Below are positions 42,838 through 53,789 of a DNA stretch of 64,000 nucleotides, one piece after another; position 1 is the stretch's first letter, and every line of letters begins with the position of its first letter. Location: NCBI GenBank assembly GCA_026119855.1, contig JAOWBW010000358.1, forward strand, positions 248,001 through 312,000, written 5' to 3'. The notes beneath the pieces are model-generated. The model saw nothing but the letters and a program-made list of their open reading frames with translations. It made no database searches and was not told the origin of the DNA. The DNA comes from Campanula takesimana. Taxonomy: Eukaryota; Streptophyta; Magnoliopsida; Asterales; Campanulaceae. The position numbers were made by a program, and so were the translations under genes.

Positions 42838-43995
42838 ATAACTATAACTATATACTAAATAAGAAACCGTTGACTTCAGCGCTGCCATGTGTCAACACCA
42901 CATTAAAAAATTTCCCTCCAAAATCAATAGATGACATCATCTCTCATTTATTAAATTAATTAATTAAATTATAATTATTTACTTTAAATAATTATCTTTG
43001 CATTAATTACTTGCAATAATAGTGTAGTTTTTAATTCACTCCTTATTTGAATTTTATGATCCTACAACATCCACTCTCTCTCCTTTCCACATTTTTTTAT
43101 TTCCTCTATGTTCTCCTCTACATATTTCTTGCAACAATTTTACTATAATATATGCTTAAATGAGATTATATTATGGAGATAACTTAAAAGTAGTTGGAAA
43201 ATATTTTTGAGATTAAATGGATAATTCAAATTAGTTTCTAAAATGTGAAATTGAGATACCATATTCAAGTTTGTCCTCGCATCTCGATTTCTCAAAAATA
43301 AATAAATAAATTTCATTGCTTTAGTTTTCAACTAATTTTTTTTTCTAAGTTAACTTTTATGGTAATATAGCTTATTTAATTTCTTTAATAAACTCGATTT
43401 TGAATTATTAAAAAATATTTTATATTGTTGTGATTTTATGGTGAAACTCTTATAATTTTTTATTAAATATGAATATCTAATATTTCTTTCACCTTAAAAT
43501 AGTACTCCCTCCGTTCCAGAGTAAGAGTCCTATTTTTTTCGCTGTTAGCACGAAGGTATTTTGAGCAATAATTTTATGTTGATCTAATTATCCTAATGGA
43601 GATTTTAAACTTGTTATTGATACTCCATTATAAGTACTACCAATATCAATATCTAGATGTTCATTAACAAAATTGAAATAACCTAAAATTATTGCTCAAA
43701 ATACCTTCGTGCTAACAGCAAAAAAATAGGACTCTTACTCTGGGACGGGGGTAGTAAAATTTTTCTTTTATATAAAAAAAAAATACCATAACAAGTGCTA
43801 ATTTTATTAGAAATCGAACTCATAATGACAATATGATGGTATCTCGAATAGTCATGTATGTATTTATGCTATAAAAATGATTTAGATGTTTGTCGATATA
43901 AAAATTCATATGCATTCAATTAAAGTAGGATAAGTAATTAAATTTTGAATAACCGTGCATCGCATCGCATAAGCATTAATATAGTTTATTATATG
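42838..43995 (+). mobile_element. Possible Helitron-like segment
   Basis: Opens TCTATCTATAACTATAACTA with GCTGCCATGTGTC soon after and closes near AACCGTGCATCGCATCGCAT, phrases common at plant non-autonomous Helitron ends. No hairpin-CTAG terminus was confirmed and no Rep/helicase is present. AT-rich throughout; a Stowaway MITE sits inside. Confidence 0.3.
43505..43754. mobile_element. Stowaway-type foldback MITE with long inverted repeats
   Basis: TA-flanked, 250 bp. The first about 75 bases (CTCCCTCCGTTCCAGAGTAA, ..GCTGTTAGCACGAAGGTATT) are nearly the complement of the last 75. Confidence 0.85.
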
Positions 43996-44062
43996 TTAAT
44001 ACTCTCCATAACATTGAATTAATTCAAATTTTACAAAATAAATTCTAACCATTTATATATAC

Positions 44063-45030
44063 TCAAAAATCTCTAGGATCAACAAACACATTCCTGATAG
44101 AATGATTCATCAAAGTGAACTCATCTTCCTCATCAGTGGAGTTTTCTTTTACTCTCTTTACATACCACAAATCTTCAATACATGAAACACAAGCTTCTTG
44201 AGGAACATATTCCCTAATTGGATCACAAACCCCAAACTCTGTCATAATTGCATTAGAGCCCTTCAAATTTGTAGCCAAGCTTGATGCAAACCTCCACACA
44301 CGATCCATGAGCTCCCCTAATCTATCTCCTTCACCGTAAACTCCATAAACAAAGAGAAACCCTAAGGGATTCTCAACCGAGTTCTCGGAAAGTGGCATTT
44401 TTAGGGTTAGGCATGGGAAAATTTTCTTTCTTGCATGGGATAGTGTTGAATGGAGAAACTTGAAGGTAGGAGGGAGTTGGGAGGTTTGTTTTTTGTACTT
44501 GTAAGTATCACCAGTATTCCATATGCTAAATATTACCCAAGAGTTTTGAGTAACTATACTATTACCCTCATTCTTCTCATTATTTTCTTTTGAGTAGCAT
44601 AACCATGTGCCAAGACTCTTTTTTGCCTTAAAAATTTCGCCAATGTCGGCGGGATATAGCATATATGTGTCTCCAAGACGAGTGTTGTAGAATGAAATGG
44701 CCCGATCAACTGAAAATTTCTCTATCTTTATATCTTGAGATAATTCTTTAGATGATGAACGTATTGGCCCCGGTTGAATGTATATGACTAGTGAGCAAAG
44801 GTTGATGTAATTGTATTTTAGGGCAAAGAGATTCTTGGAAGCAACATTTTTCTCCTCTGTCGCGAGGAATGTGTACTTAGCTCCTTTTTGTACCATCCAT
44901 TCTTCAATTGCTTCAACAAGCCTTGATCCAATTCCCATCCTCCTGCATAATAAAGAGAAAGGGTACCCTTTTTTAATTTCTTCTAGATATATAGTGTTAC
45001 TTCAACATGAAAATATCCGAGGTGAGGAGG

Positions 45031-45070
<40 letters not shown>

Positions 45071-45539
45071 CTATATTTAGGAGAGACTCGAAGCCCTAGT
45101 ATGCAACCAAACTTGACATCTCTTCTCCCAAATCCAATCCCTACACATTTGATGCATCCTCGGATCACTCCGACAAGCTCCCCATTTTCTAGCAGCTCAG
45201 CAACCTGCATTTATGACTATATGTAAGCCATTATATTACAACCATTATACCATATATATAAGCATATATCTTTACATTCTCAGTACAACAAGACATAGAT
45301 AGAAATCATATATATATAATCGTAAATGAGAACGAACCAACCAGCATAACACGAAGAGGGTAGAGCCTAATCCTACGCAAATGGTCGTCGTCATTCAAGT
45401 TAGTAAACATTATCGAGAGTTCTTGTTTAGATTCTTGATCACAATTCTTCTCGAGTTTCTTGACAAATTCCATATCTATATCTTCTTTGTATTCCCTTGT
45501 TTTAATCTTAACCTGGTTTTCCATGATCTTTCCATTCAT
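44063..45539 (-). CDS. HLS1-like: HOOKLESS1-like GNAT N-acetyltransferase, three exons
   Basis: Exons 45539-45342, 45204-45071 and 44942-44063 use GT-AG borders and join in frame to 403 codons plus stop, the length of Arabidopsis HLS1. The N-terminus has EYKEDIDMEFVKKLEKNC, then VAELLENGELVGVIRGCIK. The acetyl-CoA loop (LGLRVSPKYRRMGIGSRLV, with RxxGxG) is split exactly by intron 2. IEEWMVQKGAKY, LATEEKNVASKNLF and the family C-terminus (GFLFVYGVYGEGDRLGELM, EDLWYVKR, FVDPRDF) follow. HLS1 controls differential growth such as the apical hook; this paralogue's role is inferred only. A GA microsatellite lies in intron 2. No disabling change is visible. Confidence 0.9.
45026..45066. repeat. (GA)n microsatellite in intron 2 of the HLS1-like gene
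   Basis: Run of GA repeats, CT on the coding strand, close to the exon 2 donor at 45070. Confidence 0.9.
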
Positions 45540-45637
45540 TTTTTTTCTTTTCTTCTTGACAAGAAAGAAAACTATTGTATTGCCAAAAACTGAAACCTTT
45601 CTTAAACCAGCTTGCTGCCATACACATAGTGTTCAAA

Positions 45638-45645
45638 TATTTATA
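45638..45645 (-). promoter_or_regulatory. TATA box of the HLS1-like gene
   Basis: Minus strand reads CCTATAAATATTTG about 100 bases before the start codon, leaving a leader of roughly 70 bases. Confidence 0.6.
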
Positions 45646-45999
45646 GGTAGCTAGAGAATAAGTTAAAAAGTAGGGTTTATCTAATTTCTTTTTCTTTAAT
45701 TGCCCTCAAAATTTCTCTTTCATTTGACCATGAAAATAATGATAACTCATGATCATAGATTATATATATATTTATAGTAATTTAATCCATTTTATACCCA
45801 CCAATTAAATCAAAATACTCAGTTTTAGCCTACTTGCTTGCATGGTTTTAGATGGTTGACATCAAAACAATACCTATAGCACAAAAAAGTTAGAAAATTT
45901 TTGCCATAAATTTTAGTAGTTAGTTCACTTTATTATCGGGTCCATAGACTTATTATATGGCAATCATCTAGTGACAACTCAGATTATGCAAAAATTTTA

Positions 46000-46247
46000 C
46001 TACCTCTGTCCTTAAATGAGAGTGTCCAAATTTTATTTTAAGGGACATAACTTTTTGTACAATTTGGTGGCAAAATTCATATATAATCTTTTAATCTTCT
46101 TTACAAACATTTAGTTTTTGCAAGTATAAAGAGACCGGTGAAAAAATCTTTGAAAAAAGACATTTAGAGACCAAGTTATGATAAGAATGAACTCATTTTG
46201 GGACAAAAATTTCTTGAAAATAGACACTCATTTAGGGACAGAGGGAG
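46000..46247. mobile_element. Stowaway-type MITE
   Basis: TA-flanked; inverted ends CTACCTCTGTCCTTAAATGA and CATTTAGGGACAGAGGGAG. A half-related motif (TACTACCTCAGTC) occurs at 46384. The rest of 46248-47780 shows no gene; a hAT-like motif (AAGGCCGGGTTTTAGCATAT) starts at about 47047. Confidence 0.7.
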
Positions 46248-48215
46248 TATTATTTCTCGAGCTTTAAGTCAATACTCGATTAAAAATATGACTTGAACGA
46301 AAATAAATGTTTTCGGACCCCTATATTTATAATACAGGTCTGTGTGCGTAATTTTATTTGATTAGTAGTACACATGAAATCAGTACTACCTCAGTCTAGA
46401 AATAAATGTTCGTTTTTGTTTTTGATAATAAGAAAGTTTAAACATTAATGGTTATTTATTTTGGATCTGAGTTGGTAGTACAGAACATCTGCAGTCTCTA
46501 TTCTGTTACCAAATAGAAGATGACAATGTATTCTAGTGTGGTGCAACACAATTTTTTGAAACATGAAATTTGGTTCAGAGATTCTTTTGCAACCATTTTC
46601 ACAAATGTTGTCTAGATCAGGGCCCCTCTTCTGGCTATCTTAACCCTACAGAAATATGATCATTGGAACATAAACAAAACTTTTTTTTTCTTCAAAATTT
46701 CATCGAAGTCGGTGGAAATAAAACTCCTCCAAGATATTATAAATATTGCAGTTGATTTATCATTTTGTAACGAATATACTTCATTTGATTCGACATTATT
46801 TAGAACATCGGTTGAGCTAGAATATTTTAGAAAGGGGGGGGGGGGAAGGGAAATTGCATAACTTAACTACTTATACACCACCAAATTATAAAGGGGCTTA
46901 ATTTAAATACATTTCTTGATTTTTCTTCTTTAAAGGTGTTTGGGTTGGGGGGTGGTTGTTAAATTGTTCCTTACACTAAAATTATTAAATTTTGATTAGT
47001 ATAAGAAAAAGTGCACTAGAATGTGATAAGTAAATGAGGGCAAGCAAGGCCGGGTTTTAGCATATGCGAGGTGAGCGACCGCTTAGGCCCCAAATTTTGA
47101 AGGGCCAATTTTTATTGTTTTCATGTACTAAATCATGCATGTTTGAGTTATTTTCGTAATTTGTTTTAGGGCTAAATAATAATTTTGAACGAGAAATTTT
47201 AAGACCGCCATGGAGGGCAGCTTTCCCCATTGTGGACAAAGTAGCTCCGCGAGTTATTTGTACCATTAGTAATTGGAAGCTTGCAATCTTCTAGGTTTCA
47301 TTATTTTCATTGTTTTGTAACTCCTGCTACAAGTAATCACATCATGCAGATAAACTATTTGGACAAAGGAGACAGTACTAGACTAGAAAACAAATATATG
47401 AACTTTTACATCAATAAATCTAAACTAACTGTCAAACATTGTCCTTACTAAAATAAATTGTGGACAATTTTTCCTTTGACAGCTAATAACTCTACTGTTT
47501 ATCTAGTGTTAGGAACTTCTGTGATTATACATGGAGTTTGACATAATCAGGGCGGATGCAGTCCCCGATCTGATGCCACTTTGTGTGATATTTTTCTTAG
47601 TAGGCGTTCGTACGTAGCAGTCAAGATAAAGTTGTGTCACAACTCACAATTACAATTAATAGCATCAAATGTGATCCAATGACTCAATTTTGTTTTGTTT
47701 TAGATATTCGTGAAATATTTACTAATGGAATTATATAATATATATTCTTAACTATCATCCGTACGATCATAAGAAAGAGCAAGGTTCTAAAAAGCGTTAA
47801 CCCTACAATCCAGCGGTACTCCTTCTCTCTCTATATTAACAGCTGCTTCTCATTCTTTCCCATTCCGCAGTCTTCATTCAATTCCAAACAATTAATCCCT
47901 TACTCTCCCATTTAATCTTCTTCAACAGTCAACAATACTGCGGCTAAAACCCTTGCAATGTATTCTTCATCGCATGCCCTAATTTCTTCTCCCAGTTATC
48001 AAATCACGTCAGTCTACATTTATCTTATCATTCCAGATCTAACCACTCCAAGCCCACATACACCACCCTTTTTTCTCTGCCACCAATTTCTCGTTTTCTA
48101 ATCCACCCATCCACCGGCGCCCATCCGCCTAGGTCCGTCTAAGTCCGTTTAGGTGGCGATTTGTTCCCCGTGTCCGCCTATTCCCCCGATTTGGTGTTAT
48201 TCACGGCGAATGAGT

Positions 48216-48438
48216 TATAAGAGTTACTGTAAAAGCTTATATTTCACTATGAGAGAGATGGTACATTTATAGGAGTAAAAAGAAATCAAATCCCTAACTA
48301 TAAGATAATGCTCTATCTAAATTAACTACACAATATATTTTATATATTTACAAATCAAATGAAATCAACTTGTTGATACTTGAGGATCATGGGAATCCTG
48401 ATGATTCAGTTGAGAGGAATTAGGGGGGATCCTTATCA
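48216..48438 (-). repeat. 3' LTR of the copia element
   Basis: Pairs with 52655-52859; includes about 20 bases (ACATTTATAGGAG...) absent from the other LTR. Confidence 0.9.
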
Positions 48439-51400
48439 CGCCCCCGCAAGATGGGCGATCCGGAGAAGAGACCAGTCTTGGACGTTAAGAGAGTGAATCT
48501 GGTATGAGGCAACAATTTTGTAACTGCATCGGCTAGTTGATCTCCACCCGGTATATATTGGACACGGAGTTTGTCAAGTTGAACTTTTTCTCGTACAAAG
48601 TGAAAGGAGAAAGCTAAGTGTTTCATGCGAGAGTGAAACACAGGATTTGCTGAATAATGAGTGTTGCCTAGATTATCACAATATATAATAGGTGAGTGAG
48701 AGAAGGTTATGTGAAGCTCGGTAAGAAGGTTTTTTATCCATAGTAGCTCGGATGTAGTGTCAGCAATAGCCCGAAATTCAGCTTCTGTGGAGGAGCGAGC
48801 TAAGGTTCGTTGCTTCTTGGATGACCATGCAATGGGGTTACGACCGAGGTAGATGATAAAACCGGAGGTAGAGACATATTCTTGTATGTCACCAACCCAG
48901 TCGGCGTCTCAAATAGCATGAAGTGATGTGGGTGTTTTGCGAGAAAGATGAATGCCCGTATGAATAGTACCATGTAAGTAGTGAAGTAAGCGTTTAAGAG
49001 CAGTCCAATGTAACTCTTGAGGGTTTTGCATGAATTGTGCAAGTTTGTTAACATAAAAGGAAATGTTGAGGCGGTGATAGATAAGTATTGTAGGCTTCCA
49101 CCGATGGTTCGGTATTCGGATGGATTGTGGGGCGGGGTTTCGGAATTTGTGAGGAGTGGGGGGTAGACAACCATAGGAGTTGGAGTGGGTTTGGAGTTGA
49201 GCATATTGTGGTGAGAAAGAAGATCATAAATGTACTTTGATTGGGAGAGGAGGAGGCCATTTTTGGTGGGGGCCGGAGAACTCAACACCAAGAAAATATG
49301 AAAGTGGCCCAAGATCCTTAAGGGAGAAGTGGGTTGCAAGGCTAAGAATGAAGGTGGAAAGAAAGGTGTTGGAAGGACCATTGACAATAATGTCATCGAC
49401 GTAAACTAGAAGATAGAGTTTGTGAGAGTTTTGAGAGTAAATGAAAAGAGATGGATCGACAATGGAGGGTTTGAAGCCATAGGAGATAAGGTAGGACTTG
49501 AGCTCATTGTACTTAGCTCGTGGTGCTTGTTTGAGACCGTAGATTGCTTTGGATAGGCGACAAACATGAGTAGGAGATTGGGAATTAATGAAGCCCGGAG
49601 GTTGGATCATGAAAACTGTTTTGTGAAGCGTGCCTTGGAGAAAGGCGTTCTTTATGTGAAGTTGACGGAGGGACCATCCTTGACTAAGAGAAATGGAGAG
49701 GAGGAGACGAACAGTGACGGGTTTTACAACGGGACTGAAGGTGTCAGAGTAATCAATGTCGGGTCTTTGATGGAAACCTTTGGCAATGAGACTGGCTTTG
49801 TATATATGAATCGTGTTGTCGGGATTATATTTGATACGAAACACCCGTTTACACAATGTTGGTGGCTTCACAAGGTGGTACAAGGGTCTGAGTTTTGTTT
49901 CGGGTTAAGCCATTGAATTCATCAAGCATGGCAGAGTGCCATTGAGGAGAGGCTAAGGCTTGTTTGATTGTTTTGGGGAGACTTGTGGATGAGTTGAGAG
50001 TGGCTAGGTTAGCATATTTGGGGTTGGGTTTGATTATCTTATTAGAGAGTCGTGTAACAATGGTTTGGTTAGGTGTGTGGGGGTTGGTGAACTTGGGGTA
50101 GTGGGCTGGGATAGGGCTGATGAATTGGTGATGTCGGGTAGTGAGGTCAGGTGGGGAGGTAGAAGTTGGATAGTTGGTTTCTGGTAAGTTGATGGTCCGA
50201 TCGGTTCTGAAGGAGGGGAAGAGGGTCCGGCTGGGTTTGGGAGGTGTTCGTTCGGGTATAGAAGTGGTCCGGCCGGGTTTGTGGGGGGTCCGATCAGATT
50301 GGTGTGGGCTAGAGAGGGTTGTGGCCGAGAGCTGGGTGAGGTATTTGGAGTTGTGATGGATGAGTTAGTCAACATAGGAATGGTAATGGGACACCATTGT
50401 GAGAGGGATTCTCTTTGGTAGTAAGAGAAGGAAATGTAAATTCACTTTCAACAAATTTAACATGTCTGGATGTGTATACTCGGAATGTGGTGGGATCTAG
50501 GCAATGGTACGCACTTTGTGTAGAGGAGTAGCCAACGAAGATGTAGGGGATTGATTTTGAAGTGAGTTTGTAAGGAATGTAAGGGCGAAGCCATGGGTAG
50601 AAAAGACATCCGAAGCTACAAAGTTATGTGTAGTTGGGGGTTTTTGAAAGAGCCGGAGAAATGGAGACTCATTTGAAAGTGTGGGAGTGGGAAGATGATT
50701 GATAAGATAGGTGGCGGTAGTAAAGGCATATGGCCACAGGTTTAAAGGAAGATGAGCATGAGAGAGAAGGGAAAGGTCGGTTTCAACTATGTGTTGATGG
50801 TGTCTCTCAGCAAAGCTGTTGTGTTCGGGTGTATGAGGAGGGGAGGTGAGATGGGTGATGCCATTTTTGAGAAGATTGGGAGTGATTTTAATATATTCAC
50901 CACCATTGTCAGAGAATAATTGAATTATTTCTTTTTGTTTTTTTTTTCCACAAGAGCTTTGAAGCGAGTGAAAGTTGCAAGTGTGTCGGATTTGTGTTTT
51001 AGAGGATATAACCATTTATACTTAGTGAAGTGATCGACAAAGATGATGTAATATTTGAAGTTTTCGTGTGAGAGAATCAGTGAAGTCCAAACATCAGAAA
51101 ATATGAGGTCAAGAGGAGCATTAGATGTAAGAGTAGAGACAAAGAATGACAATTTATGACTCTTATTGATGTTGCAAGCATTACAATTGGAAAAATGACT
51201 AGAGGAAATATCTAAAGAAAACTTTCGTTGAAGTAAAGAAATAATAGATGATGCCGGGTGGCTGAGTCGGTGATGCCATGAAAGAGGTGAGGTGGAGATG
51301 CCAGTGTGAGCTTGAACAGAGGAAGGGTGCCAAAGGTAGACTCCTTTTTCAATTGTTCCATGAATGAGGATCCGGTGAATCGAGATTTCCTTGATAAGTT

Positions 51401-52603
51401 GTGAAACGGAAAGAATATTTTGAGAAATACGTGGAACATGTAAAACATTATGGGATTGAAGAGTAGAGTGAGGGAGATTGATAGAGAATGAACCAATGTT
51501 GGCTATTGGGAGGGAGGATCCATCTCCAATAATAACATCTTCACTTCCATCATATGGGCTATGGAGTGAGAGGTTGTTCAAGTCATTTGTGATGTGGTGG
51601 GTGGCCCCACTGTCAACGAGAAAGCATTTTGGAAGAGGGTTGGTGGGAGCTTTGGCGGTGTGGGCTTGAGGACGGGGTTGGTGGGTGTTGTGGTTGGGCC
51701 GAGGATTTGAAGAGGAGGTAGGAAGACAACTTGAGGATATTCTTTCTTGAACTTACGACATTCCGAGACAACGTGACCCACGATATGGCAAAACTGACAT
51801 TTCCCTTTGAATTGGGTAGGGGCCGAAGGAGACTGGGAGTAGGAGGGCGGGTTGGGCAGTAGGGGTGGGGACGGATTAGGGTTTGAAAAGTGCCGGTTTG
51901 GATGGGAATTGTAGTGGACAACATGTGCAGAGATAGGGAGGGGTGGTGGAATGTGTTGTTTCAGGGTAAGTTCATGGTTTATGAGTTTCTCATGTAAGGC
52001 TTCCAAAGTGATGGGATTGTCTCGGGCAAGAATGGAGTTTATGATTGGTTTGTATGAATCATAGTCTAGTCCTTTGAGGACTTTGGCTATGATGTGCTCG
52101 GAATCTATGGGTTTGCCCATAATAGCAATCTTGTCGGTGCATGCTTTTATGGAGTGCATGTACTCGGAAATGGGTTATGTCGTTTTTGTGAGAGATTCAA
52201 GATGGTATATGATTTGGAGTATGTGGCCGCAGGATGGATTGGCGTAGGTAGTTTTAAGGATTGTCGAAGCCTCATTGGAGGCTTTGGCTTGATGGACGAG
52301 AGGTGCTACAGTGGGGTCAAAAGTTGCTATGAGGGAGCCAAGGATAAGGCGATCTTGACGATGCCAAGTGATGGAGGCGGGGTTGGGTTCCTCGGTTGTA
52401 CCGTCTTTGATAGTGGTGGCGGGTGGGGGGTGGGGTCCATCTATGAAATGGAGAAGATCAAGACCAAAGAGTAGAGATGTTATTTGGGATGCCCAAGTGA
52501 GATAGGTAAGAGGTGTGAGAGGTTTGCATTGTTAGAGATTGGTGAGAATGATTGGGTTGGAGGGGTCCGCAGGGTTAGGAAGGGTGCCGAAGGTGGTGGC
52601 CAT
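48420..52603 (-). pseudogene. Copia gag-pol polyprotein, decayed
   Basis: Probable start ATG at 52603. Gag: ITWHRQDRLILGSLI and KVLKGLDYDSYKPI, with a CCHC knuckle CQFCHIVGHVVSEC at about 51775. Protease/pre-integrase: VLHVPRISQNILSVSQL; integrase HHCC (WHHRLSHPAS..CNAC) and D-D-E parts (FSDVWTS, FSDNGGEY, HNSFAERHH). RT: KASLIAKGFHQRPDIDYSDTF, LHIKNAFLQG, YGLKQAPRAKYNEL, LVYVDDIIV. RNase H C-terminus: VFHSRMKHLAFSFHFVREKV, YIPGGDQLADAVTKLLP. Frames change at several places (near 50930-51010, 50400, 49260, 48650) and stops interrupt the first gag third, so it is not functional. Confidence 0.85.
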
Positions 52604-52654
52604 GGTGGAGGGGCAACGGAAAAAAAAATGAGGATCGGTTTTGCTCTTATACCA

Positions 52655-52859
52655 TATAAGAGTTACTGTAAAAGTTTATATTTCACTATGAGGGAGATGG
52701 TAATCAAATCCCTAGCTAAAAGATAATGGCTTATCTAAAATAACTACACAATGAGTATATTTTAAATATTTACAAATCAAATGAAATCAACTTGTAAATA
52801 CTTGAGGATCATGGGAATCCTGATGATTCGGTTGAGAGGAATTACGGGGATCCTTATCA
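52655..52859 (-). repeat. 5' LTR of the copia element
   Basis: TGATAAGGATCC to CTCTTATA on the minus strand, followed by the primer site at 52654-52643. 52907-53454 beyond it shows no recognisable gene. Confidence 0.9.
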
Positions 52860-53454
52860 TGAGTGACGCCTCACGCCTAAGCCGCTTTTTAGAACACTGA
52901 GAAAGTGTCGAATGCACTTGTCGTTTTCACCTGTCTCAAATAAAGAGTTTGGTTTATTCTAAAAGAGTAAACAAAGTTACTAGCTATAAATTTATGAAGA
53001 ATTAAATGATTCTTATTGAATGATCCGTTGATGCGTCGCGGGTGCTAAGACTAAGCGAAGAATTAAATGATTCTTATTGGGATTCTGAAGAGTCAAAGGC
53101 GCTCTACATATTTGTGGTGGTATATAGGTCAATAGGTAAATGCCTCTTTTTCTCCGAAAGCGTATTGGTGCTGAATACATCAGGACTTTGGGAATTAGAA
53201 TCTTACAATGCAGGTTTAGTACACGCAATGTCAGGGAAATAGAAGAAGAGCATGGAGCCATGAGACTAGGGGCTAAGATAATTCAAATGTTTCCTACCAA
53301 GCCCTTGAACTGCCGTCAATTTCCAACAAGGGGGGCAGACAAGTGTCAATCCTTTGCGTTTTCTTGTTTGATTGTTGAAATTTGGATCTAGAGTGGTCTG
53401 AAAAATTCAAAAATTGATTTCTTCAGGAAGGCAAATCGAATGAGAACTCTGCTA

Positions 53455-53782
53455 GTTGTGCTTAACAGGAAAAGTTGAGAAGCGTAGGAAGAAAGTGGTA
53501 CTAAAATAAAAAAACCTTGGTGCTATGTGAGGTGAAAGATGTAAAGATATGCAGGGCACAGCATAAAAGAAAAGAAGACGACAGAGGAAAAACTCCTTCC
53601 TTGGTGAGATTTCATTATGCACAAACTTAGTTATATACAAGTACAATACAAGAGTAAAGGAAGGTGTATAACTCTTCCTTAACATACGATATACTCTCCC
53701 TATATACAACTTTATCCCTAATATAACTCTACCTATCTATATTTACACATACCACTAATAATATGTACACATACGTCTAATA
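53455..53782 (-). repeat. Probable 3' LTR of the second minus-strand copia
   Basis: Minus strand begins TATTAGACGTATGTG directly after the purine tract GCTTGAGGGGGGG. The far end near 53455 is uncertain because the partner LTR is missing. Confidence 0.5.
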
Positions 53783-53789
53783 CCCCCCC

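Larger units (their letters stand above)
48216..52859 (-). mobile_element. Complete but decayed Ty1/copia retrotransposon
   Basis: LTRs 48216-48438 (223 bp) and 52655-52859 (205 bp) start TGATAAGGATCC and end CTCTTATA on the minus strand; target duplication TGAGT is at 48211-48215 and 52860-52864. The primer site TGGTATAAGAGC (complement of 52643-52654) is a one-base variant of the tRNA-Met site. The polypurine tract is TTGCGGGGGCG. The LTR ends in TA instead of CA. Gag, integrase, RT and RNase H are in the copia order. Confidence 0.9.
47785..52906. mobile_element. hAT-like repeat interrupted by a copia element
   Basis: GTTCTAAAAAGCG near 47786 and CGCTTTTTAGAAC near 52890 are inverted. Between them lie CGCCTAGGTCCGTCTAAG-type sequence and, after the copia, GACGCCTCACGCCTAAGCC. 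No matching 8-bp target duplication is evident, so this could be two separate ends. Confidence 0.35.

Noticed and set aside
49566..49916. Plus-strand 116-codon frame
   Set aside because: Antisense of copia reverse transcriptase.
52094..52474. Plus-strand 126-codon frame
   Set aside because: Antisense of copia gag.
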